From contig NZ_FOLS01000005.1 of the NCBI RefSeq assembly GCF_900112375.1, positions 173,853 through 237,852 of the forward strand: 64,000 bases of DNA. Direction: 5' to 3'. Below the pieces are notes generated by a model. It was not told where the DNA came from. It saw only the letters and a program-made list of their open reading frames with translations, and did no database searches. Source of the DNA: Pseudomonas citronellolis (GTDB lineage Bacteria > Pseudomonadota > Gammaproteobacteria > Pseudomonadales > Pseudomonadaceae). Of this stretch, positions 45,262 to 54,586 are shown piece by piece; position 1 is the stretch's first letter; each line of letters begins with the position of its first letter. A program made the position numbers and the translations under genes.

Positions 45262-45963
45262 TTGATAGAGCTCGATAGAGTGTGCCAGAGCTATTATCGG
45301 AACGGTATACAGCAGCAGATATTGCAGGAGGTCTCTTTATCCGTCGCTCGAGGGGAAAGCTGTGCCATCGTTGGTTCCTCGGGGTCGGGCAAGAGCACGT
45401 TGCTCAATATTCTCGGTCTGCTGGACCGGCCCCTATCCGGGCGTTTTCTGCTTGACGGTTTCGATATCTCCCATTCCACCGCCGATGCGTGCGCTGATCT
45501 TCGCAATCGGCTAATCGGGTTTGTTTTCCAGGGATTCAATCTGCTGCCTCGTCTTAGCGTATTGGACAATGTTGCACTACCGCTGTTGTATCGCGGCTGT
45601 CCCCGTGTCGAAGCCCGGCAGCGTGCCATTTGCCAACTCGAGCGGATTGGGTTGGCCGAGCGTTTCGCGTACCGGCCCACGGAGCTTTCCGGTGGCCAGT
45701 GCCAGCGCGTCGCCATTGCTCGCGCGTTGGTGGGCGAACCTGCGCTGATCCTCGCTGATGAACCAACTGGCAACCTCGACAATACAACCGCTCAGGACAT
45801 CATGGACTTGCTGCTGCAACTCAACGAATGCGATGGCGTTACCTTGATCATGGTGACCCATGACAAGGGGCTAGCAAGCCAACTCGGTCGCCAATTGCTG
45901 GTGCGAGATGGCCGCGTCGTGGAGCTTGAGCTCTGCAGACAAGGGGCTACTTCCAATGCCTGA
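45262..45963 (+). CDS. ABC transporter ATPase, MacB/LolD type
   Basis: The protein has 233 residues from the TTG at 45262, 6 bases after GAAGGA. A GTG at 45235 is possible. Walker A is [11 protein letters not shown], the Q-loop is [12 protein letters not shown], the signature is [15 protein letters not shown], Walker B is [13 protein letters not shown] and the switch His is in MVTHD. In most MacB proteins this domain is fused to the permease; here it is a separate gene. It overlaps the permease ORF by 8 bases. Confidence 0.93.
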   Translation: MIELDRVCQSYYRNGIQQQILQEVSLSVARGESCAIVGSSGSGKSTLLNILGLLDRPLSGRFLLDGFDISHSTADACADLRNRLIGFVFQGFNLLPRLSVLDNVALPLLYRGCPRVEARQRAICQLERIGLAERFAYRPTELSGGQCQRVAIARALVGEPALILADEPTGNLDNTTAQDIMDLLLQLNECDGVTLIMVTHDKGLASQLGRQLLVRDGRVVELELCRQGATSNA

Positions 45964-47155
45964 CGGAAAGGGTACGTGTCGACCAGGCCTTTCTTTCCGT
46001 GGCGCGGTGTTCGAGTCGCTCGATAGCCTGCGCCAATCAGGGCTTCGTTCGTTGTTTGCGCTGCTGGGCATCGCAGTCGGTTGTGCGGCAGTCACCGCCC
46101 TGCTCAACATCGGTCATAGCGCAGCTAACGAGGCTACCGACACATTCAAGAGATTGGGCACGAACACTCTGGTGGTCAGCTTTTCACCACTGTCGGGCTC
46201 TGTAGGCCCCAGCGCCGTCGCACCGGACTGGAAAGCACTTACCGTGGAACTAACCGAGATCGAGTTCGTTGCACCTGTTGTCATGCATTCTGCACGCATT
46301 CGCCATGCCGGACGGGACACTGATGTCAGTATTGTCGGTACCACGCAGGACCTCGCTCCGGTTATGGGTTTGCGGGCGGATAGGGGGCGCTTGCTCTCCG
46401 ACTTCGATCGTTGCAGCACTTATGTCGTCGTTGGCGCTGGAGTCGCGCGTGGCTTGGCCCTGGAGCTTGGCAGTCGATTACAGGTCGCAGGCTACCTGTT
46501 GGAGGTTATCGGCATTCTTGCGAACCAACCGTTCAACCCATTGCTGCCCGTTGACGTGGACGAATCGGTTTTCTTGCCGATTGAAGGCATTCGCCGGATG
46601 CGTCCGGCTCCCGGAATTGGCAATGTCATTGTTCAGGCGCACGACACTGCCGATCTTGCCCAGACCGCCAGCACTTTGAAGCGCTATCTGGATCGCGCTT
46701 CCCGAGGGTATCAGGTCGACGTGCAGGTTCCACGACAGCTGCTCGAGGCCCTTAGTCGCCAGGCCAATACGTTCGCTTATCTGCTGGCGGGAGTGGGAGG
46801 CATTGCGCTGCTCGTAGGCGGCGTAGGCGTAATGAATGTCATGCTGATGGGCGTGCGTGAGCGACGTCGGGAGATTGGCGTACGCATGGCGCTTGGGGCC
46901 CGTGCCAGTGACATTCGCAACCTGTTTCTCGCCGAGGCGGCTGGCCTTTGTCTCTCAGGATCTACCCTGGGTGCCATCGGTGGATTGCTCTTCGCCTACG
47001 CTTTCGTCTGTTTCTCGGGCTGGACCTTCAGAATGTCCCCCGTGTCCCTTCCTCTGGGTATATCCAGTTCTCTGGCGATAGGCTTGTTCTTCGGCTCGTA
47101 CCCTGCCTTGCTTGCCGCCCGTCTGCGCCCCGTACAGGCTCTACGCGATGACTGA
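45956..47155 (+). CDS. MacB-type ABC permease (FtsX family), split from its ATPase
   Basis: The protein has 399 residues. One N-terminal membrane segment (LRSLFALLGIAVGCAAVTAL) precedes a MacB periplasmic core domain (about 60-270) and three C-terminal FtsX segments with GGVGVMNVMLMGVRERRREIGVR and LFFGSYPALLAARLRPVQAL. Such mechanotransmitter pumps expel peptides or lipopeptides from the periplasm through TolC. It overlaps the genes on both sides. Confidence 0.92.
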   Translation: MPDGKGTCRPGLSFRGAVFESLDSLRQSGLRSLFALLGIAVGCAAVTALLNIGHSAANEATDTFKRLGTNTLVVSFSPLSGSVGPSAVAPDWKALTVELTEIEFVAPVVMHSARIRHAGRDTDVSIVGTTQDLAPVMGLRADRGRLLSDFDRCSTYVVVGAGVARGLALELGSRLQVAGYLLEVIGILANQPFNPLLPVDVDESVFLPIEGIRRMRPAPGIGNVIVQAHDTADLAQTASTLKRYLDRASRGYQVDVQVPRQLLEALSRQANTFAYLLAGVGGIALLVGGVGVMNVMLMGVRERRREIGVRMALGARASDIRNLFLAEAAGLCLSGSTLGAIGGLLFAYAFVCFSGWTFRMSPVSLPLGISSSLAIGLFFGSYPALLAARLRPVQALRDD

Positions 47156-48641
47156 CACTCGTCGCACCTTCGCTCCAGCGCTGGCGCTTTGCGTTGCCTT
47201 GTCGTTATCGACATCGATTCAGGCCACCGCACTCCTCAACCCCTCCCGAGCCAGCATGCCTCTGCGCGGCGAGACGGTATCTCTGCTGGAACAGCGTGTC
47301 GAGTTGACCCTGAGCGATGTTGTCTATCTCGGCTTGCGCAACAATCGTTCGATCCGCAGCGCCTATCTCGAGCGTATCGCGCAGAGGTTCGAACTGCGAG
47401 TGGAGGCGGACCGCTTCAACCCCAGGCTGGTACTCACCAGCCGTCACTTGGCCAACCGTAACCATGCGGATCGCTACCGTCAGACCGAGATCTTCCCGCA
47501 AACCAGTGTGCTGACCGAGTACGGCACCCGCTTCAGCCTCGCCTGGCGGAACCAGCTGACCCTGGCTGACCAAGCTGGACGTACTGCAAACGACGGCGCC
47601 GACTTCAGTTTCATTCAGCCTCTGTTGCGCGGGGCTGGCCGCGACATAGTCGGTGCACCGCTACGTATGGCCAGACTTGGTGAACAACTCAACAAGCTGA
47701 ACCTGAAGGCCACGGTTTCGGACACCGTTACCCAGATGATCATGGCCTATCGGGAGATTCTCCGGGCTCAGGAGCAATTGGAGATTGCCAAGGATGCGCT
47801 GGAACGTTCACGCCAATTGATGGACTCCAACAGAGCGTTGATTGCAGCAGGTCGTATGGCAGAGTTCGAGATCGTGCAGGCTGAAGCGGATGCGGCTACC
47901 CAGGAGTTGGCAGTAGAAGACGTGGCCAATCAACTGGAGACTAACCGGCTGGAACTGCTGCGTTTGCTTGCCCTGGATCTGAACCTGCAGATCCGAGCCG
48001 TCGATACGCTCGATGCGCAACCTGTCACCATCGGCCTGGCTGAGGCTCTTGTCATCGCCCAGCGACAACAGCCTGCCTACCTTTCCCAATTGATTGCCAG
48101 TGAGCAGGCAGCTATTCAATTGAACGTCTCTCGCAACCAGCGTTTGTGGGATCTCTCGCTGGTTGGTGGCGCGACGCAGGTTCGCGATCACTATCCGACA
48201 CCCCATGGCCGTGCTATCGACCGGACTTGGGAAGGCTATGCAGGCATCCAGATCGAGATTCCTATCGGCGATCTGTCGCGACGCCAAGCGGAAGTACGCG
48301 CGCAAGTGGCCGTCGAGAACCAGGCTATCCGTTTGACCGAGGCTCGTCAGATGCTCGAGCGTGATGTCGGGGATGCCGTGCGCAACCTTGGTACACGTTG
48401 GCGCCAGTACGAGATTGCGCAGCGGGCTCGCGATCTTTCGCGGCGCAAGCTGGATATCGAACGCGAAAAGTTCCAGGCCGGGCGTTCCAGCAATTTCCAG
48501 GTACTGAGCTTCGAGGCCGACTTGCGTAGCGCCGAGAGTGCCAGCCTGAATGCACTGATCGCGTACCTCAACACTCAGACCACCCTGGATCAGATGCTGG
48601 GCACTACATTGGAGAGCTGGGACATTGCCCTCAACGATTGA
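47148..48641 (+). CDS. TolC-family outer membrane channel protein
   Basis: The protein has 497 residues from the ATG at 47148, overlapping the permease stop. A signal peptide (1-27, ALALCVALSLSTSIQATA) is followed by two long coiled-coil repeats of the outer membrane efflux domain. Motifs include ELTLSDVVYLGLRNNRSI and FSFIQPLLRGAGRDI in the first half and YAGIQIEIPIGDLSRRQAEV in the second. No lipobox Cys is seen. It should form the exit duct of the island's pump. Confidence 0.9.
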   Translation: MTDTRRTFAPALALCVALSLSTSIQATALLNPSRASMPLRGETVSLLEQRVELTLSDVVYLGLRNNRSIRSAYLERIAQRFELRVEADRFNPRLVLTSRHLANRNHADRYRQTEIFPQTSVLTEYGTRFSLAWRNQLTLADQAGRTANDGADFSFIQPLLRGAGRDIVGAPLRMARLGEQLNKLNLKATVSDTVTQMIMAYREILRAQEQLEIAKDALERSRQLMDSNRALIAAGRMAEFEIVQAEADAATQELAVEDVANQLETNRLELLRLLALDLNLQIRAVDTLDAQPVTIGLAEALVIAQRQQPAYLSQLIASEQAAIQLNVSRNQRLWDLSLVGGATQVRDHYPTPHGRAIDRTWEGYAGIQIEIPIGDLSRRQAEVRAQVAVENQAIRLTEARQMLERDVGDAVRNLGTRWRQYEIAQRARDLSRRKLDIEREKFQAGRSSNFQVLSFEADLRSAESASLNALIAYLNTQTTLDQMLGTTLESWDIALND

Positions 48642-49914
48642 GCATTTCGCGACATCCCCGGCAACTCGTTGGCCATGGGTTGCCGCCAGCCTGTGTGTGC
48701 TGATCCTTGTTGGCTGCCTGGCCTTCATATTCGCTCGTCCAGGAGAGTATTTGCCCGACGCGGATAGCTTACGCTGGGTCCAGGTACAACCCCGGCTCCT
48801 GGAAAGCCGTCTGGGTTTGATCGGGCGCATCGAGGCGTCAACTCGACAGACCATGGTCGCCCCGTTCGACGGTGTCGTTCAGCATCTGGCTGTCAGGGAA
48901 GGACAGAGTGTAGAACGGGGTCAACTGTTGCTGCGCCTGGATACCGCGCAACTGGACATCCAGTTACGCCGAGCCTTGGCCGAACTGCTCAAAGCCAAGC
49001 GTGACGCACAGGACCTGCAGGGTTGGGAAAGCAACGATGAGGTTGCACGTGCGCGCCGGGCGGTTACCAGCGCAGAGTTGAGCCTCAACGATACGGTTTC
49101 CAGATTGTCCGATACCCGACGATTGTTCGAGCGGGGCATTGTCCCACGCATGGAAGTCGACGCATTGGAGCAGCAGCTGCGACTTCAACAAGTCGATTTG
49201 GCTGCCTCGCAGTCGGAGCTGCGCACTGTCAGGAGCAAAGGCCGAGGGGAGTCACTTCAAATGGTGGAAATGGAACTGGTCAATGCCCAGGCTCACTATG
49301 ACGGACTCTTGGCCCTGCGGGCTCAAGGCAATTTGCACGCGCCTTTTGCTGGCATCGCCATGTTGCCGCAACGCGCTGACGAGACCGGTAGAGTGCCACC
49401 CCTCCAGGTGGGGCAGCGCGTCACCCAGGGCATGCCGTTACTTGAGCTTGTCACTCTCGAAAACCTCAATGCCGTCGGGCGCATAGATGAGTCGGACCTG
49501 CATCTTCTGCAGGAAGAGATGCCTGTAGAGGTTACCGGAGACGGGTTCAGTGGGCTCATGCTACAGGGGCGTGTTCTGGCTATCGGTGCTCAGGCCCTTG
49601 TGTCGGAGGTTTACGGTGGCGGAAGCAGTTATGAGGTCGTGGTCGGTATTGACCCGCTTTCTCCCGACTTGCAGCAACGTATGCGCCTGGGAATGAGCAC
49701 CAGGCTTACCGTCGTGACTTATCGTGCAGAGAATGGTCTGGCTGTTCCGGTTGATGCGGTGCGTTATGGCGAGGATGGCGATTGCTTCGTCATCTACCGT
49801 CGCGAACTGGACGAGCCTTCCCAGAGAGTCGCGGTGGTTACCGGTCGTGCCGTTCCGCATGGTGTGGAAGTATTTGGGCTGATGTCAGGGTATGTTGAAC
49901 TTCCTCCGACTTGA
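48625..49914 (+). CDS. Periplasmic adaptor (HlyD/MacA-type membrane fusion protein)
   Basis: The protein has 429 residues from a TTG at 48625, 8 bases after GGAGAG. One membrane anchor (about 17-37) precedes a lipoyl half-motif (MVAPFDGVVQHLAVREGQSVERGQLL), a long coiled-coil hairpin (about 105-230), the second lipoyl half (LHAPFAGIAMLP) and beta-barrel and C-terminal domains. It links the MacB-like pump to the TolC-like channel. It is last gene of the island operon. Confidence 0.9.
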   Translation: MPSTIEHFATSPATRWPWVAASLCVLILVGCLAFIFARPGEYLPDADSLRWVQVQPRLLESRLGLIGRIEASTRQTMVAPFDGVVQHLAVREGQSVERGQLLLRLDTAQLDIQLRRALAELLKAKRDAQDLQGWESNDEVARARRAVTSAELSLNDTVSRLSDTRRLFERGIVPRMEVDALEQQLRLQQVDLAASQSELRTVRSKGRGESLQMVEMELVNAQAHYDGLLALRAQGNLHAPFAGIAMLPQRADETGRVPPLQVGQRVTQGMPLLELVTLENLNAVGRIDESDLHLLQEEMPVEVTGDGFSGLMLQGRVLAIGAQALVSEVYGGGSSYEVVVGIDPLSPDLQQRMRLGMSTRLTVVTYRAENGLAVPVDAVRYGEDGDCFVIYRRELDEPSQRVAVVTGRAVPHGVEVFGLMSGYVELPPT

Positions 49915-50053
49915 GGGTGCACCTTGCTTCTTTCGAAGCACTGACACAATTGCAAGAACGCGGTGGAGCCGAGCACGTCGTCGGTGCTCGCCTGGGCAGA
50001 TCGATGTGAAATGGCAGCCTCTGGTCACTCCCCTCATTCCAACCCATTGTGGC

Positions 50054-50089
50054 CAGGCTTCCCAAGCCTGACCGTTGAATGGTCAGGCT
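50054..50089. other. Two mutually exclusive hairpins at the right edge of the island
   Basis: CAGGCTT/AAGCCTG (50054-50070) and AGCCTGACC/GGTCAGGCT (50065-50089) share the segment AAGCCTG. There is no T run. It lies between the convergent exporter and DoxX genes. The remaining 49915-50146 sequence holds nothing recognisable. Confidence 0.5.
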
Positions 50090-50146
50090 CTTGAAACCCT
50101 GGCTGGATACGGCGTAGGGGGCTGAGGCAGTAAGGCGGATGTAGGA

Positions 50147-50632
50147 TCAGCCACGCCGCCACAACCACGCATCCAGGCTCAACCGCCCAGCCCCCTTGAG
50201 CAGCAGCGGCACCAGCGTCACCAGGTAGATCAACGGCAGCTTGTAGTTGCCATAGCCGTTATCGCTGATCGAATACCCCATGGCCAGTTCGCCCAGGCTG
50301 GACCAGTGCGCCGGCCAGTGCACGGCAGCGATGGCCACCAGTGTCAGCACCATCAGCACCGCCGAGGCGAAGCGGGTGCCCAGGCCCAGCAGCAGGAGTG
50401 CCGGGGCTATCAGTTCGGCCCACAGGGAGATTTGCCAGTCCAGGCTCACCGGCAGGCGGTCGAAGGGGTAGGGGAAGGCGTCGTGGATCTGCGCGAACCA
50501 GTTTTCGCCGTTCCACTTCTCCAGGCCGGATTCGAGGAATTCCCAGGCCAGGAACAGCCGCAAGGGGATGTCGGCGCCCCAGGAGCCCAGGCGGTCGAGG
50601 GGGCGCAGGGTGGGGGCGGGGGTGCTTTGCAT
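50147..50632 (-). CDS. DoxX family inner-membrane protein
   Basis: The protein has 161 residues from the ATG at 50632 (AAGGAGA upstream). Four hydrophobic segments are visible with the DoxX start [19 protein letters not shown] and the later [17 protein letters not shown]. DoxX proteins often accompany bufferin/MNIO clusters. Here the gene is the last of the two-component operon, facing the bufferin operon across the low-GC island. Confidence 0.88.
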   Translation of the reverse strand: MQSTPAPTLRPLDRLGSWGADIPLRLFLAWEFLESGLEKWNGENWFAQIHDAFPYPFDRLPVSLDWQISLWAELIAPALLLLGLGTRFASAVLMVLTLVAIAAVHWPAHWSSLGELAMGYSISDNGYGNYKLPLIYLVTLVPLLLKGAGRLSLDAWLWRRG

Positions 50633-50741
50633 GGCGATGTCTCCTTGGGCCGGGGAGTCGGCGGGTGGAGCCATGCTGGCAAGGCGGCTTGTCCCGGATG
50701 TGTCCCGCCGGGGGCCGCCTTGTATCGGCTTGTACAGTCGC

Positions 50742-52034
50742 TCAGGCAGGGAGCGGCAGTTCCAGTTGCGCGCACAGGCCGCCGCCGTCGCGGTTGGCCA
50801 GGGTCAGGCGGCCGCCCAGGGCCTGGCTCAACTGGTGGGCGATGGCCAGGCCCAGGCCGGTGCCGCCGGTGCTGCGGTTGCGCGAGCTTTCCACGCGGTA
50901 GAAGGGCTTGAGGACTTCTTCCAGTTCTTCCTCGGCGATGCCCGGGCCGCGGTCGAGTACGCGGATACACAGCTTGCCGTCTTCGCGGCCCACCTCCAGT
51001 TGCGCGGCGCCGGAGAATTTCACGGCGTTGTCCAGCAGGTTGCCCAGCACTCGGCGCAGGGCGTGGGGGCGGGTTTCCAGGGGTACGCCGGCGCGGCCTT
51101 GCAGGCTGACCTGCTGGCCGGCGTCCTGGTAGTCGAGCACCAGGCTGTCGAGGAAGGCGTCGAGGTCGACGCGGCGCTGCGCCTCGCTGGCGCCGTCCAT
51201 GCTGCGGGCGTAGGCCACGCCTTCGCGGACCAGGTGCTGCATTTCTTCCAGGTCGCTCCACAGGCGTTCGCTTTCCGGCGATGGGTCCATCTGCTCGACG
51301 CGCAGTTTCATGCGCGTGATGGGCGTCTGCAGGTCGTGGGAGATGGCCGCCAGCAGCTGCATGCGTTCTTTCAGGTAGTCGCCGATGCGGCCTTGCAGGG
51401 CGTTGAAGGCGCGGGCGGCGTAGGCCACTTCGTTGGGGCCGTTTTCGTCCAGCGGCGCGGCCGGGGTGTCCGGGTCGAGGTGGTCGACGGCCTGGGCCAG
51501 GCGCGTCAGCGGGCGGATCGCGGTGCGCACCGCCAGCCAGGTGCAGATCAGCAGCACGGCCAGTTGCAGCACCAGCACCACCGGCAGCCAGCGCGCCACC
51601 GCCGCCACTCCGCGGGGAGTGACGTCTATGCTCAGCGGGCTGCCGTCGGCCAGGCGCAGGTGCGCCTGGAAGTGCGCGGTGGGGCCGGGAATGTTTTCGA
51701 AGCGCAGGGCGTAGCGCGAGCCGATGGCGCTCTCGATGCTGGTCGCGGCCATGGGCGCCTGGGCCATGTCCATGGCCTGGCCGGGTTCGCCTTCGTCCAG
51801 GCGGTAGCGGTAGTTGGGCCGGTCGACCATGGGCAGCCATTGCTCGCGCTCGTTCGCCGGCAGGCGGTCGAGCAGGGCCACGGCGGTGCTCACGTCGCTT
51901 TCCAGGTTGCCGAGCATCATGCTCCGCGCGCTGACGTAGCGTTCGTAGAACTGCGAGCTGAAGGACAGGCCGTAGGCCAGCACCAGCCCGGTGAGGAAGA
52001 TCAGCGCCAGGCGCGCTGCCAGGGTGCGGGGCAT
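50742..52034 (-). CDS. Sensor histidine kinase, possibly DsbS-like
   Basis: The protein has 430 residues from the ATG at 52034. Two membrane segments (about 8-27 and 145-165) flank a periplasmic sensor of about 115 residues. HAMP is followed by the H-box [17 protein letters not shown] and ATP-lid motifs ([35 protein letters not shown]). It is encoded 5 bases after the response regulator. The sensor domain has no obvious Cys or His cluster for copper, so the signal is inferred from neighbours. Confidence 0.88.
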   Translation of the reverse strand: MPRTLAARLALIFLTGLVLAYGLSFSSQFYERYVSARSMMLGNLESDVSTAVALLDRLPANEREQWLPMVDRPNYRYRLDEGEPGQAMDMAQAPMAATSIESAIGSRYALRFENIPGPTAHFQAHLRLADGSPLSIDVTPRGVAAVARWLPVVLVLQLAVLLICTWLAVRTAIRPLTRLAQAVDHLDPDTPAAPLDENGPNEVAYAARAFNALQGRIGDYLKERMQLLAAISHDLQTPITRMKLRVEQMDPSPESERLWSDLEEMQHLVREGVAYARSMDGASEAQRRVDLDAFLDSLVLDYQDAGQQVSLQGRAGVPLETRPHALRRVLGNLLDNAVKFSGAAQLEVGREDGKLCIRVLDRGPGIAEEELEEVLKPFYRVESSRNRSTGGTGLGLAIAHQLSQALGGRLTLANRDGGGLCAQLELPLPA

Positions 52035-52039
52035 GGCGG

Positions 52040-52780
<741 letters not shown>

Positions 52781-52815
52781 GGTGGTTCCCCAATCGGTTC
52801 GTTCGTTGGGGCAAG

Positions 52816-52866
52816 TGTATAGAGCAAGGCGGCGCATTCCCGCCAGGGTTTGTATACCAGTGTATC
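52816..52866. promoter_or_regulatory. Direct-repeat operator between response regulator and DUF2790/DipZ operons
   Basis: TGTATA (52851-52856) and TGTATC (52861-52866) are exactly 10 bases apart. A further TGTATA occurs at 52816-52821. The pair matches 40633-40648 before the bufferin operon in 14 of 16 positions. Confidence 0.6.
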
Positions 52867-53003
52867 TATTCGCCACGCCGATACCTGGGGCGGCATTCGC
52901 GGGCGGCGGCGGACACAGGCGGGATACCCGCGGCGGGTGAAATGGGCACCAAGCGGAAGGCACACGGCCTCCGCGCCACGAACCCACACCCGAGGACACC
53001 GCC

Positions 53004-53258
53004 ATGAAAACCCTGACCCTTGCCGCCGCCCTGTTCGCCTTCGCCGCGCCCCTGGCCAGCTTTGCCGCCAGCGCTCCCGCGCCGGTGGAGCAGTACCACT
53101 ACGGTCAGCACCTGGACGTGAAGAAGGTCCTGGCCCTGCATGAGGACCCCGGCAGCTGCCAGGTGGTGCAGGCGCGCATGGACTACCTGGACTCCAACGG
53201 CCAGCCCCATAGCCTGGCCTACCAGAAGTTCTCCAGCGACTGCAACGAAGGCGGTTGA
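53004..53258 (+). CDS. DUF2790 secreted small protein
   Basis: The protein has 84 residues with a signal peptide (1-22, cleaved at SFAA). The DUF2790 pattern is clear: YHYGQHLDVKKVLAL, the pair of cysteines (SCQVV, DCNEGG) and MDYLDSNGQPHSLAYQ. The family is typical of Pseudomonas and often lies beside two-component genes. The function is unknown. It is divergent from the response regulator and 61 bases before the DipZ-like gene. Confidence 0.88.
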   Translation: MKTLTLAAALFAFAAPLASFAASAPAPVEQYHYGQHLDVKKVLALHEDPGSCQVVQARMDYLDSNGQPHSLAYQKFSSDCNEGG

Positions 53259-53319
53259 TGCACGCCGCCCCGGCCAGGGATGGCCCTGCCGCTCCAGCCC
53301 CCTTCAAAAGGAGATTCCC

Positions 53320-54525
53320 ATGCTGATCGTCGCCTTTCTCGGCGGGGTGCTGACCCTGCTCAGCCCCTGCATCCTTCCCGTATTGCCGTTGTTGCTGCAG
53401 CGCGCCGGTGGCCCGGCCTGGTCGCCGCTGTTGACCCTGGCGGGCCTGGCCAGCGGCTTCGCCGTACTGGCCAGCCTGGCGGCGGTGTCCAGCGCCTGGG
53501 TGGTGGGGGCCAGCGAGGTCGGCCGCTACCTGGCCCTGGGGCTGCTCGGGCTGTCCGCCCTGGCCTTGCTGTCGCCACGCTTCGGCACCTGGATTTCGCG
53601 GCCCTGGGCCTGGTTGGGCGACCGCCTGCATGGCCAGGCCCGTGGCCTGCCGCCGGCGCTGTCCGCCTGGCTGCTGGGCTTCGCCGCCGGCCTGCTGTGG
53701 GCGCCCTGCGCAGGGCCCATTCTCGGGCTGATCCTCTCCGGGGCCATGCTCCAGGGGCCCAATGCGTCCACCAGCCTGCTGCTGTTCGCCTACGGGCTGG
53801 GCAGCGCCGTCGCCCTGGGCGCCGCGCTGTTCCTCGGCCGTGGCTTGTACCAGCGCCTGCGCCCGTCGCTGGGTGCGCTGGAGTGGCTGCGCCGTGGGGC
53901 AGGGGCCCTGGCTTTGCTGGCGGTGGTGGTCATCGGTAGCGGCGCCAGCGCGCAACTGCTGGGCTCCGGCGCCTCGCGCACCCTGGCCGGGCTGGAGCGC
54001 AAGGTGCTGGACGGCGTGCCCAGGCTGCTCGACAAACTGATGCCCAGTGCCAGCGCCGCCGACCTGGCCGACCTGGGCGCCATGCCCAGCCTGGACGGCG
54101 CCGTGCAGTGGCTCAACAGCGCGCCGCTAACCAGCGAAGCGCTGCGCGGCAAGGTGGTGCTGGTGGACTTCTGGACCTACGACTGCATCAACTGCCAGCA
54201 CACCCTGCCGTACGTCAACCGGTGGGCGAAGCAGTATGCCGACCAGGGCCTGGTGGTGATCGGCGTGCACACCCCGGAGTATCCCTACGAACGCATCCCG
54301 GCGAACGTGGAGAAGGCCGTGGCGCGTAACGACATCCACTACCCGGTGGCGCTGGACAACCAGTACCGCATCTGGAACGCCTTCGCCAACCAGTACTGGC
54401 CGGCGCACTACTTCATCGATGCCAAGGGCCGCATCCGCCACCTGCACGTGGGCGAGGGCGACTACCAGGGGCAGGAGGCGATCATCCGCCAGTTGCTCCA
54501 GGAGCGCGAACAGCCGGCGGGTTGA
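53320..54525 (+). CDS. DipZ-like thiol-disulfide protein (CcdA membrane domain + periplasmic redoxin)
   Basis: The protein has 401 residues from the ATG at 53320 (AAAGGAGA upstream). The N-terminal CcdA/DsbD-type membrane domain (1-215) contains the paired SPCILPVLPLLL and APCAGPILGLI cysteine motifs. The periplasmic TlpA/redoxin domain (about 255-400) has YDCINCQHTLPYVNRW with the CxxC pair. It would carry electrons to the periplasm for reduction of disulfides, plausible for copper-stressed cysteines. It shares a promoter region with DUF2790. Confidence 0.9.
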   Translation: MLIVAFLGGVLTLLSPCILPVLPLLLQRAGGPAWSPLLTLAGLASGFAVLASLAAVSSAWVVGASEVGRYLALGLLGLSALALLSPRFGTWISRPWAWLGDRLHGQARGLPPALSAWLLGFAAGLLWAPCAGPILGLILSGAMLQGPNASTSLLLFAYGLGSAVALGAALFLGRGLYQRLRPSLGALEWLRRGAGALALLAVVVIGSGASAQLLGSGASRTLAGLERKVLDGVPRLLDKLMPSASAADLADLGAMPSLDGAVQWLNSAPLTSEALRGKVVLVDFWTYDCINCQHTLPYVNRWAKQYADQGLVVIGVHTPEYPYERIPANVEKAVARNDIHYPVALDNQYRIWNAFANQYWPAHYFIDAKGRIRHLHVGEGDYQGQEAIIRQLLQEREQPAG

Positions 54526-54541
54526 TCGAGAGTGCGGCAGG

Positions 54542-54573
54542 GGCAGGGCGGTCTCGTCGACCGCCCTGCCTTG
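54542..54573. terminator. Bidirectional terminator between DipZ-like gene and rlhA
   Basis: A 12-bp perfect stem, GGCAGGGCGGTC/GACCGCCCTGCC with a TCGTC loop, lies between convergent stops. Confidence 0.7.
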
Positions 54574-54586
54574 TCGTGTCGGCGCC

